In this document: piece after piece, positions 7,388-15,359 of the stretch
Numbering within the stretch: position 1 is the first letter of the stretch
Layout: each line of letters begins with the position of its first letter
Assembly: GCA_964527215.1 (NCBI GenBank)
Contig: CAZGNZ010000057.1
Location: 1-19,019, forward strand
Direction of reading: 5' to 3'
Origin: CAZGNZ01 sp964527215
GTDB taxonomy: Bacteria > Fidelibacterota > Marinisomatia > SCGC-AAA003-L08 > JACNLC01
DNA: 19,019 nucleotides
Program-made: the position numbers and the translations under genes
The notes under the pieces: generated by a model
What the model was told of the DNA's origin: nothing
The model's database searches: none
The model's input: the letters and a program-made list of their open reading frames with translations, nothing else

Positions 7388-10300
7388 ATGAAAACAGTCG
7401 TTTTAGTTCTGCTTTGCATGACAGGATTGCTGCAGGCCGTCATTCTGCATGTTCCTGAAGATTATACCGAAATTCAGTCTGCCGTGGATATCAGCACGCC
7501 CGGAGACACGATTCTGCTGGCGCATCAGATTTATATTGAAAATGTGAATATTCATCAGAAAAATCTGGTTCTCACATCCACACTAAACCCTTACGGTATT
7601 GAGGTTGCGGATTACGTTACGCTGATCGGGGCCGACAGCGGCAGCTGCATCACCATTTCGGATTCCGGTTGGGAAACGGGAGTGGAACTGATAGGGATGA
7701 CTCTGCAGTACGGAGAAGCCCTGTTCGGCGGCGGTGTGAATATCACTGACAGCAGGGTATCCATGAATTATATCCGCATGACGAGTAATTGGGGATCGCA
7801 GTGTGGCGGCGGTTTTTTCGCGGAATCCAGTGAGTTAAATTTCCGAATGACGGAAATAGAGTTTAACCTGGCCGACGGTGACGGCGGCGGTGGGTATCTG
7901 TCAAACTGCAGCGGGGAATTCGATTATGTATATGTGAATGAAAACCTCAGCGGCAGGTCCGGCGGGGGGCTGCGGCTGACCCAGGGCAGTATGCTGGAAT
8001 TGGAAACCCTCTACTGCACCGGTAACAATGCCGAACAGAACGGCGGTGCAATGGCTCTGTCGGATCAATGTGAACTTCGCGGCAGGTTTTATGTCTCCGG
8101 GAATGATGCAGACGGAAACGGCGGTGGGATTTTTCTCTCCGGATCAGTCATAGATATCTCCGAACCGGACTGGAGTCTTTCAGTCACAGAGAATACTTCC
8201 GAAGGTGATGGGGGAGGAATATTCAGTACTGTATCCAGCAGTATCCGCGGCTGGGTGTACGGCCATTCCAACAGCTGCAGCGGATCCGGCGGAATGCTGG
8301 CAGCATCAGAAACCGTATTGGATATCCGACACAGCCAATGGTTTGACAACACCGCTGATATATCCGGCGGCGCAATGACCCTGATCGATTGCAATCAAGT
8401 AGATTTTGACCACTGCCGATTCAGCGGGAATTATGCCGGAAACCAGGAAGTCGTTCTGTTATCCAACAGTATTCTGACCGGCGACCACTGCACTGTGCAT
8501 GGCGGTGAGGGATTCGCAGTCAGCATGGAAAACGGCAGCTCAGCTCAGTTCAGCAGCAGTATTCTGTGGAGCAGCGGAAACGCTGTCGCGAGCTCGGAAT
8601 CGGGCTTGGCTAATTATTTGAACCTGTCATGGTCGGATGTTCCCGATGATCTCAGCCAGCTTCAAAATTTTGATTATCACACAATCGGTGTGATCAATGG
8701 TGATCCTCTGTTTGCCGATGATGCCTGCAGTCTGACCGAATTTTCTCCCTGTATCGATACCGGTGATCCGGAATATGCTCCTGATCCCGATGAAACACCT
8801 TCGGATATGGGATGGGCGTATTATGATCAGTTTCCCTGCATTGAGGGTGATACCAGCGGAGACGGATTTCCCGGCGGAATCCAGGATTACATTATCATGC
8901 TCAATTATATCATGGGGTATGAACCCTGGCCCACCGGTTCGGAATTCTGCACGGCTGATGCAAACAATGACGGTACCATTGATGTGGTGGATGTCCTGGC
9001 TGTGTCCTGTGTGCTGGTCAATGAGCCCGATCAGGAACCGGAGAGTGACCGCTATGTTATCGGCCTGGAGCTTGAGCCGGTCCTGATGGATTTGAGTACC
9101 AGCCAGTTTCAGGTCAATCTGAACCTGCAGAGTGAGCAGCCGGTCGGCGGTTTCCAGTTCGATCTGCAGTTTCCCGGCTGGGAAGGTGAAGATATTGAAC
9201 TGCAGGAGTACCAGTTTGTGACGCATGGTGAGATTCCCTGGCTGATGTTTTACTCTGAGGTTATTGAAAACACATTGCGCTGTCTTATATTTGATCACTG
9301 CATGTCAATCCCGCCGGAAGACGATTTTCAGCTGCAGCTGTTCTTATCAATACCCGAAAATCCCGCCACCGGAGAAATCTGTGTGACAAATCTGAGCGGG
9401 GCTGACACCGGCGGATACCCCGAGTATGATGTCACAGGCAGCTGCACCGAACTCGTTTCTGTGGAAGATTGTGAACCCTCTGCGGACTACAACAACGATG
9501 GGGGGGTGGACATTCTGGATGTCGTCATTCATGTAGAATATATTATGGAAATCGACGGACCGCCTTCGCCCGAAACAATCTGTATCGGAGATTTGAATGA
9601 AGACGGACTGATCACAGTGACCGACGTCATGGTGTTTCTGCTGATCTGCGATGGCTGGGCGGATTTCGATCCTGAGGAACCGCCGGTGCACTTCAGCCTG
9701 GAGAACCAGTTTTTGCCTCAGGCTGGTGACACTTTGCTGATTCCGGTGTATTTGGAAAGTGACCACGGTGTGGAGAGTTTTCAATTTGATCTGGAATTTG
9801 AATCCTGGGAATCTGTGCCGGATACGGTCATTACAGAACCGACAGACCTGCTATATCCAGGAGTGACGATGAAAAACTGGATTGGAAACAGGCTGCGGTT
9901 CCTGTCAATATCCTTGACCGGGATCGGAACGGGTGATACTGGTGAATTACTAATTTTCAAAATACCGATTGAAGAGACTCTGCCGCCAACCCGCCTGAAT
10001 TTAACCCGTGCATACAGTCATGGCTGGTGCGGACAGCCGTTTTTGACCTTGGGAGATACTGCTGAACTCAGGGCTGCGCCGGAATACATCGCCGAACTCA
10101 CGCTGGATGGTCTCAATCCGGATGCGGAGTCATTCAATGTGCTGATTTCGTCCAGTGAACTGCTGCGGGGATTGATTCAGCTGACTGTATCCGGAGTTCG
10201 ATTTGAACAGGTAATTCCAGGACCGATTTTTGACAATCCCAATATAGAATGGAATTACGACGGTTTCATTTCTATCAGCAGTGAATACCTGCTGTTTACA

Positions 10301-10633
10301 CCGGATGCGGAACTGCTGCTTACAGTGGAGTATGATGAAGTCGAATCGAGTGAACTGTGCATTACTTCCGGTCAGGTTGAGACTGCTGAATATGGTGTAT
10401 CCTCTGCAGTTGATACCGGTGAGTGTCTTTCCCTCACAGAGTTTCCCGTGTATCTCGGTGATCTGAATCTTGATCTGGAAATCAATATATTGGATATCGT
10501 GATGATACTGGATTTCATCCTCTCCGAAACGGAATTTAACGATCAGCAGTTTCTCAGGGCAGATGTTAATCTGGACGGCCTTGTGGATATTCTGGATGTG
10601 GTTATCATTGTCCAGTGGATTCTGGAAAGCTGA
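7388..10633 (+). CDS. Secreted beta-helix protein with alternating dockerin and cohesin-like modules
   Basis: 1081 aa. ATG 7388 is chosen because AGGAGG lies at 7373-7378 and a signal peptide follows directly (MKTVVLVLLCMTGLLQA, cleaved at about 17). An upstream TTG at 7217 would place a long polar tail before it. Residues 20-470 form a right-handed beta-helix with repeated GGG turns, similar in style to chlamydial polymorphic membrane proteins, and end in PCIDTGDP. Next come dockerin 1 (485-546), a cohesin-like module (557-690), dockerin 2 (695-758, with YNNDGGVDILDVV), two further cohesin-like modules (767-895 and 902-1015) and dockerin 3 (1022-1081), which ends the protein. There is no type IX sorting domain, unlike the upstream protein of the same style. 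In dockerin 3 the first calcium loop (GDLNLDLEINILDIV) has Asn where Asp is usual. Export through the inner membrane is clear; final location and partner are not known. A dockerin-cohesin contact with the upstream protein is an inference. Confidence 0.8.
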   Translation: MKTVVLVLLCMTGLLQAVILHVPEDYTEIQSAVDISTPGDTILLAHQIYIENVNIHQKNLVLTSTLNPYGIEVADYVTLIGADSGSCITISDSGWETGVELIGMTLQYGEALFGGGVNITDSRVSMNYIRMTSNWGSQCGGGFFAESSELNFRMTEIEFNLADGDGGGGYLSNCSGEFDYVYVNENLSGRSGGGLRLTQGSMLELETLYCTGNNAEQNGGAMALSDQCELRGRFYVSGNDADGNGGGIFLSGSVIDISEPDWSLSVTENTSEGDGGGIFSTVSSSIRGWVYGHSNSCSGSGGMLAASETVLDIRHSQWFDNTADISGGAMTLIDCNQVDFDHCRFSGNYAGNQEVVLLSNSILTGDHCTVHGGEGFAVSMENGSSAQFSSSILWSSGNAVASSESGLANYLNLSWSDVPDDLSQLQNFDYHTIGVINGDPLFADDACSLTEFSPCIDTGDPEYAPDPDETPSDMGWAYYDQFPCIEGDTSGDGFPGGIQDYIIMLNYIMGYEPWPTGSEFCTADANNDGTIDVVDVLAVSCVLVNEPDQEPESDRYVIGLELEPVLMDLSTSQFQVNLNLQSEQPVGGFQFDLQFPGWEGEDIELQEYQFVTHGEIPWLMFYSEVIENTLRCLIFDHCMSIPPEDDFQLQLFLSIPENPATGEICVTNLSGADTGGYPEYDVTGSCTELVSVEDCEPSADYNNDGGVDILDVVIHVEYIMEIDGPPSPETICIGDLNEDGLITVTDVMVFLLICDGWADFDPEEPPVHFSLENQFLPQAGDTLLIPVYLESDHGVESFQFDLEFESWESVPDTVITEPTDLLYPGVTMKNWIGNRLRFLSISLTGIGTGDTGELLIFKIPIEETLPPTRLNLTRAYSHGWCGQPFLTLGDTAELRAAPEYIAELTLDGLNPDAESFNVLISSSELLRGLIQLTVSGVRFEQVIPGPIFDNPNIEWNYDGFISISSEYLLFTPDAELLLTVEYDEVESSELCITSGQVETAEYGVSSAVDTGECLSLTEFPVYLGDLNLDLEINILDIVMILDFILSETEFNDQQFLRADVNLDGLVDILDVVIIVQWILES

Positions 10634-10659
10634 TTTCGAAAAACACAACAAACTTAAAC

Positions 10660-11442
10660 ATGGACGGTATTACTGATTTGAATCTGAACCAGCCATACCA
10701 AACCCTGACCCATCAGCGATATGTCATCATGCGGTATCGCAGCCTTCCGAGTACAAACACATTCATGAAACAGGAATTGGATAATCCGAAACCATTTCAG
10801 ATAATCTGGTGTGATGAACAGAATCAGGGCCGCGGCAGATTTGAACGAATATGGTCCAGCCGAAACGGCGAAGATCTCACGTTTTCCGTCTTGCTGCCGC
10901 TGTCGGGTGTTGCCTCACAGCATTGGCCGAATATTACCCAGACGGCAGCGGTGTCAGTGGCAGAAATGCTTGATAACTATGGAATAGATTCCCGGATCAA
11001 GTGGCCCAATGATGTTCTTGTCCAGCAAAAAAAAATTTGCGGAATACTCACGGAAACCATGAAGGTGAACAGGAAACCTCATGCTGTTTTGGGAATCGGA
11101 CTGAATGTGAACAGCCGTGAAGAGACTTTCATCGGGCAGCGCAGCACAGCAACTTCCATGTTTGAATCTGCCCGCAGAACCCATTCCCTTCAGGAAATCC
11201 TGATTCTTATCATATCCAAACTGGATTCAAACTTCCAGAACCTGATTCGTTCGGGTATGACCCTCCTTTTCCCTAAATTACGGCAGCGGGTTCTGCTGCC
11301 AAAAAAAGAGGTCACCATCTCATTGGGCAAGAAACAGCTGAATGGGAGAATCCTGGACATCAATCCCGATGGAACTCTGACATTTTTACCAAATGGCGGA
11401 CAGGAAATAACTCTGAATGCCGGTGAAATCGTGTCAGTTTGA
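10660..11442 (+). CDS. birA: Biotin--[biotin carboxyl-carrier protein] ligase, short (non-regulatory) form
   Basis: 260 aa from ATG 10660. Activates biotin to biotinyl-AMP and transfers it to the lysine of a biotin carboxyl-carrier domain. Visible family motifs: STNTF (31-35), the biotin/adenylate loop GRGRFERIW (57-65), KWPND (114-118), KICGIL (125-130) and GIGLNVN (145-151), followed by the small SH3-like C-terminal domain (about 215-260). The N-terminal DNA-binding helix-turn-helix of Escherichia coli BirA is absent, so this is the group I enzyme without repressor function. A GTG at 10615 would extend the protein by 15 residues and overlap the end of the previous gene. Neither start has a clear Shine-Dalgarno sequence. 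Only 26 bp separate it from the upstream gene, so it could be read through from there. A biotin-dependent carboxylase must be encoded elsewhere. Confidence 0.9.
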   Translation: MDGITDLNLNQPYQTLTHQRYVIMRYRSLPSTNTFMKQELDNPKPFQIIWCDEQNQGRGRFERIWSSRNGEDLTFSVLLPLSGVASQHWPNITQTAAVSVAEMLDNYGIDSRIKWPNDVLVQQKKICGILTETMKVNRKPHAVLGIGLNVNSREETFIGQRSTATSMFESARRTHSLQEILILIISKLDSNFQNLIRSGMTLLFPKLRQRVLLPKKEVTISLGKKQLNGRILDINPDGTLTFLPNGGQEITLNAGEIVSV

Positions 11443-11551
11443 AAATTCAGATGGATTTGAATTCCGAATTTTATTTATATTTCCTTCCTAGATATTAATA
11501 AAACTATATATCATATCTACAAAATTAAACCGTCACAGAAAAGGAGATTCT

Positions 11552-13444
11552 ATGAATCCAAGGTATGATAAACTTCTGAAATCAAAAATGAGTGCAGAGA
11601 GTTATAATAAGCTGACCGCTCTGAAAAACCGGAAGCTGTACGATTATGTAGGCGAATACATTGAACTTTGCGAACCTGAAACGGTGTATGTTTGCGACGA
11701 CAGCGAAAAGGATGCAGATTATGTTCGTCAGAGAGCCATTGAACTGGGGGAAGAAACCCCGCTTGCGGCTTCCAGTCAGACCATCCATTATGATGGATAC
11801 GGGGACCAGGGAAGGGATAAGAATAACACCCGGTTCATGGTATCGAAAGAAAAATATGAGTCCATGAAGCACCTGAACTCCGTGGATATTGATGAAGGGA
11901 TGACGGAAATCAGGGAGATCGCAAAAGGAGCAATGCGAGGTAAGGAAGCGGTGGTAAAGCTTTTTTGCGAAGGTCCGACCCACAGTATTTTCTCCAGACC
12001 ATGTGCTCAGATCACCGATTCATTTTATGTCTGTCATTCCGAAGAGCTGCTGTACCGAAGAGGATATGCGCATTTCATGAAAATGGAAGATCCCGACGAC
12101 TTTTACCGGTTCGTGCACAGTGCCGGCGAACTGGATGACCGGGGCTGCGTGGCAAATCTGGATAAGCGGCGAATCTATATGGATTGTGAAAACAACATCG
12201 TATTTTCAATGAACGCGCAGTATGCCGGAAATTCGGTGGGTTTGAAAAAGCATTCCATGCGTCTGGCCATTAATCAGTCCGGACAGGAAGGCTGGCTTTG
12301 CGAGCACATGTTCGTGATGGGGATCGTAAATGAGCAGGCTGACCGGACCACCTATTTTTGCGGCGCGTTTCCTTCCGCCTGCGGAAAAACCTCCACAGCA
12401 ATGCTACCGGGAGAGAAAATTGTCGGTGATGATATAGCCTACTTTCGAAAAATTGAGGATGAATTCAGGGCAGTCAATGTCGAGAATGGGATATTCGGCA
12501 TCATCAAGGATGTAAATACGAAAGATGATCCACTGATCTACAAAATTCTCCATGAAAACCAGGAAATGATTTTCTCCAATGTGTTGGTTTCGGATGAGAA
12601 CAAACCCTACTGGCTTAACATGGGAAAGGAAACCCCCAAAAGAGGGAAAAATCATTCCGGCGATGCATGGGAAGAAGGTCAGACGGATGCCAACGGGAAA
12701 GTCATACCGCTGGCGCATCCCAACGCCAGATACACCATTCGGCTTGAATATCTTGAAAATATTGATCCCGTGTATGAAGATAAAAACGGTGTGGTGGTCG
12801 GCGGGATTGTATATGGCGGACGGGACAGTGATACATCTGTGCCCATTGAGCAATCTTTCAGCTGGTCGGACGGCATTATCCTGAAGGCATGCACCCTGGA
12901 ATCGGAAACCACCGCTGCCACGCTCGGTCAGACGGGTGTTCGGAAACCCAATATGATGTCAAACCTGGACTTCATCAGCTATCCCATTGGGCAGTATATC
13001 CAAAACAATCTTGATTTTGTACAGGGTATGAAGAATGTTCCGCCTGTTTTCTGCGTGAACTATTTCCTCAGGAATGAGGAAGGTGAATTCTGTACCAGTA
13101 AACTGGCCAAGCAAGTCTGGCTGCACTGGGCTGAAAAAAGGGTGCATGGCGAACTGGATGCCTGGAAAACACCCATCGGTTACATCCCCATTTATCAAGA
13201 CCTGGTTCCGCTGTTCAGGGATCTGATCAAGGAGGAATACACCCGGGAAGAGTACGATTATCAGTTCAGTTTTCGTTGTGATGCCTGGATTGACAAGATT
13301 GACCGAATCGTTGATTACTACCAGACCAAGTTTCCCGACACACCGAAAGCAGCCTTTGACCGGTGGGCTTCCGCCCGGGCCGACATTGATGCCGCCCGAA
13401 ACAGGTTCGGATCTCTGATCCTGCCGGGTAAATATCAGGACTGA
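11552..13444 (+). CDS. pckG: Phosphoenolpyruvate carboxykinase (GTP type)
   Basis: 630 aa, typical of the GTP-dependent family (about 600-620 aa). Interconverts oxaloacetate plus GTP with phosphoenolpyruvate, CO2 and GDP, linking the citric acid cycle to gluconeogenesis. The P-loop is GAFPSACGKTS with the family's reactive cysteine at Cys277. The metal-binding GDDIAYF begins at 292, NVENGIFGI lies near 309-317, GGRDSD near 422-427, and the mobile lid segment ESETTAATLGQTG near 450. FCVNYFLR matches the family's 'VNWFR' position. The ATP-type signature is absent. The start is fixed by AAGGAG at 11541-11546. The 109-bp AT-rich gap after birA probably contains its promoter, but no clear hexamer pair was found. 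A bidirectional terminator follows. The sequence is closer in style to the divergent archaeal/anaerobe branch than to animal enzymes; that impression is from memory, not from an alignment. Confidence 0.93.
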   Translation: MNPRYDKLLKSKMSAESYNKLTALKNRKLYDYVGEYIELCEPETVYVCDDSEKDADYVRQRAIELGEETPLAASSQTIHYDGYGDQGRDKNNTRFMVSKEKYESMKHLNSVDIDEGMTEIREIAKGAMRGKEAVVKLFCEGPTHSIFSRPCAQITDSFYVCHSEELLYRRGYAHFMKMEDPDDFYRFVHSAGELDDRGCVANLDKRRIYMDCENNIVFSMNAQYAGNSVGLKKHSMRLAINQSGQEGWLCEHMFVMGIVNEQADRTTYFCGAFPSACGKTSTAMLPGEKIVGDDIAYFRKIEDEFRAVNVENGIFGIIKDVNTKDDPLIYKILHENQEMIFSNVLVSDENKPYWLNMGKETPKRGKNHSGDAWEEGQTDANGKVIPLAHPNARYTIRLEYLENIDPVYEDKNGVVVGGIVYGGRDSDTSVPIEQSFSWSDGIILKACTLESETTAATLGQTGVRKPNMMSNLDFISYPIGQYIQNNLDFVQGMKNVPPVFCVNYFLRNEEGEFCTSKLAKQVWLHWAEKRVHGELDAWKTPIGYIPIYQDLVPLFRDLIKEEYTREEYDYQFSFRCDAWIDKIDRIVDYYQTKFPDTPKAAFDRWASARADIDAARNRFGSLILPGKYQD

Positions 13445-13579
13445 ACCGGTTCAAGCGAAGATATCCGGAACATCGACCGGAAATCATTACTGCCGGAGAA
13501 TAGTTGGCTCGATAAAACTCAGGCAGTACTTCTGCTGCACTAAAGTACGGTCTGGTTTAAATGAGAAATCCCAAGTAAA

Positions 13580-13618
13580 GAAAAACTCCCTGTCTAATTC
13601 AGAAGGGAGTTTTTTTTG
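13580..13618. terminator. Bidirectional intrinsic terminator between pckG and gltA
   Basis: AAAAACTCCC (13581-13590) pairs with GGGAGTTTTT (13605-13614) across a 14-base loop, followed by more T residues on the plus strand. On the minus strand the A-run reads as a T-run after the same stem. It lies between the convergent ends of the carboxykinase (stop at 13444) and citrate synthase (stop at 13703) genes and can serve both. Confidence 0.85.
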
Positions 13619-13702
13619 AAAATTTCTGCCTGAATTCACTGCCCGGAATCTATCAGAAAACAATGTATCCCGGTGGGCTTCAGATCATTCCGCAAAGGCT
13701 GT

Positions 13703-14983
13703 CTAATCTTGGAGTTGGTAGTCTCTTTTGGTTTCTCCGATGTAAATTTGTCGTGGTCGAGCAATTTTCTTTTTTGGTTCTTTCATCATTTCGCGATACT
13801 GTGCCAGCCAGCCGGGGAGTCTTCCAAGCACAAAAATGACCGTGAACATATTGGTGGGAATACCCATGGCTCTCAGCAGGATGCCGGAATAGAAATCCAC
13901 ATTGGGGTACAGCTTCCGTTCAATAAAGTAATCATCCTCCAGGGCCACTTTTTCCAGTTCCCGCGCTACTTCCAGTAAAGGATCTTCCTTGTGCAGCTGT
14001 CCCAGCAGTTCATCAGAAATTTCACTGAGAATACGAGCTCGCGGATCATAGTTTTTGTACACCCGGTGTCCGAAGCCGAACAGTCTGAAATCACTGTTTT
14101 TATCCTTGGCCAATTCAACATACTTCCGGTAATTCCCGCCATCGTCCTGAATCATTTGCAGCATTTCCAAAATCTGCTGATTGGCTCCGCCGTGCAGACG
14201 GCCCCAGAGTGCAGCAATTCCAGCAGCGATTGTGGCATAAAGATCAGCCAGACTTGAACCCACCACCCGAACGGCGGAGGTAGAGCAATTCTGTTCGTGA
14301 TCAGCATGCAGCAGCAGAATGAGATTCAAGGCTTTCTCAGCGACTGGATCAATGACGGGCGCAACATTTTTCTTTCCAAACATCATGTGCATGAAATTTT
14401 CAACATAGTTCAGATCGGGATTGGGATACAAAATGGGCAGTCCCAGGGATTTACGATAGGAAATGGCGGCAATTGTCCTGACTTTTGCCAGAATTTTAAT
14501 CACATTGCAGTTTTCCGGCAGGTCACCATCATCACATGGGATGTTAGGATAGAACGCCGACAGGGAGGCCACCATTGATGTGAGAATGGCCATGGGATGT
14601 GCATTGGCGGGAAAGCCATTAAAAAAATGAAGCATGTCCTCATGGATGTAGGCGTGTTCTGTCAGTAACTCACTGTATTCCTTTTTCCTATTCGCTGACG
14701 GGAAATCGCCCCAGATCAGCAGATGTGCCACATCCGTAAACCGGACATTCTGTGCTGCCAGCTGCTCAATGGGATATCCCCGATACCGCAGGATTCCTTT
14801 TTCACCGTCAATAAATGTTATACCGCTGGTGCATGAACCGGTGTTTACATACCCCGGATCAAGAGTTATGTATCCTGTTTTCCCACGCAAGGTCGAAATA
14901 TCCAGACCTTTCTCATTTTCCGAACCCGTCACAATCGGCAGTTCGACGGTTTGATTTTCAAGGATTAGTTTTGCTTTTTCCAT
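13703..14983 (-). CDS. gltA: Citrate synthase, type II (hexameric bacterial form)
   Basis: 426 aa, the length of the E. coli enzyme, and collinear with it from MEKAKLIL to IARPRQIYIG. Condenses oxaloacetate with acetyl-CoA to citrate, the entry step of the citric acid cycle. The three catalytic residues are in place: His264 in LWGRLHGGAN, His306 in FGFGHRVYKNYDPR and Asp363 in KLYPNVDFYSG. The substrate-binding LHADHEQN is at 225-232. The N-terminal beta domain characteristic of NADH-regulated type II enzymes (residues 1-50, with GYITLDPGYVNTGSC) is present. The start ATG is preceded on the minus strand by ACAGGAAC at a suitable distance. It is transcribed divergently from the malic enzyme gene and convergently with pckG. 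Confidence 0.95.
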   Translation of the reverse strand: MEKAKLILENQTVELPIVTGSENEKGLDISTLRGKTGYITLDPGYVNTGSCTSGITFIDGEKGILRYRGYPIEQLAAQNVRFTDVAHLLIWGDFPSANRKKEYSELLTEHAYIHEDMLHFFNGFPANAHPMAILTSMVASLSAFYPNIPCDDGDLPENCNVIKILAKVRTIAAISYRKSLGLPILYPNPDLNYVENFMHMMFGKKNVAPVIDPVAEKALNLILLLHADHEQNCSTSAVRVVGSSLADLYATIAAGIAALWGRLHGGANQQILEMLQMIQDDGGNYRKYVELAKDKNSDFRLFGFGHRVYKNYDPRARILSEISDELLGQLHKEDPLLEVARELEKVALEDDYFIERKLYPNVDFYSGILLRAMGIPTNMFTVIFVLGRLPGWLAQYREMMKEPKKKIARPRQIYIGETKRDYQLQD

Positions 14984-15025
14984 GGTTTGTTCCTGTTATT
15001 TTACTTGTTCATAGGAAAAAACATA

Positions 15026-15054
15026 TATATAAATCGACCTTCTGTCAGATGCAA
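15026..15054 (-). promoter_or_regulatory. Candidate sigma-70-type promoter for gltA
   Basis: On the minus strand TTGCAT (15049-15054) is separated by 17 bases from TATATA (15026-15031). This would start transcription about 35-40 bases upstream of the gltA ATG at 14983. The match is modest and A/T-rich sequence makes chance matches common. Confidence 0.35.
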
Positions 15055-15258
15055 AGCGCATGAATCTACAAAATTTTTTTTACAAGGTCCACTGAATAAA
15101 TCGGAAATTTCGGAAATCGGATAAAACCGCGGAGTTTAGACAAATTCAATCTGTAGATATAAACTGGAATAAAATAATACTCCTATATCTTATTTTTATC
15201 ATATTTGCGTTTATCAGGAGTAAATTTACCTGAAAGCCTGAGGGGATATTTGGTTGTC

Positions 15259-15272
15259 TAATCAACTGATTA
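15259..15272. promoter_or_regulatory. Palindromic operator candidate upstream of the malic enzyme gene
   Basis: Perfect inverted repeat TAATCA-AC-TGATTA in the divergent control region, nearer the malic enzyme gene than gltA. Palindromes of this size are typical of dimeric repressor sites, but a 12-base match in AT-rich DNA can also occur by chance. Confidence 0.25.
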
Positions 15273-15359
15273 CCATATTTTTTTTGCCTGAATTTTAACT
15301 AATGAACTCAATTTCTGCCAGCGGAATGCTGCTGTGCAGTCATGATAAAAGGAGAACTC

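Larger units (their letters stand above)
14984..15359. promoter_or_regulatory. Divergent intergenic region between gltA and the malic enzyme gene
   Basis: These 376 bases carry no gene. They are AT-rich with several A/T runs and must contain the promoters for both flanking genes. A candidate gltA promoter lies at 15026-15054. A perfect 6-2-6 palindrome, TAATCA-AC-TGATTA, at 15259-15272 lies 87 bp before the malic enzyme start and could be a regulator site. A tandem TCGGAAAT occurs at 15101-15108 and 15110-15117. No convincing -10/-35 pair for the malic enzyme gene was found. Confidence 0.5.

Noticed and set aside
13445..13579. tRNA or small RNA gene between pckG and the terminator
   Set aside because: No cloverleaf or other stable fold was found; only a weak GTACTT/AAGTAC pairing is visible.
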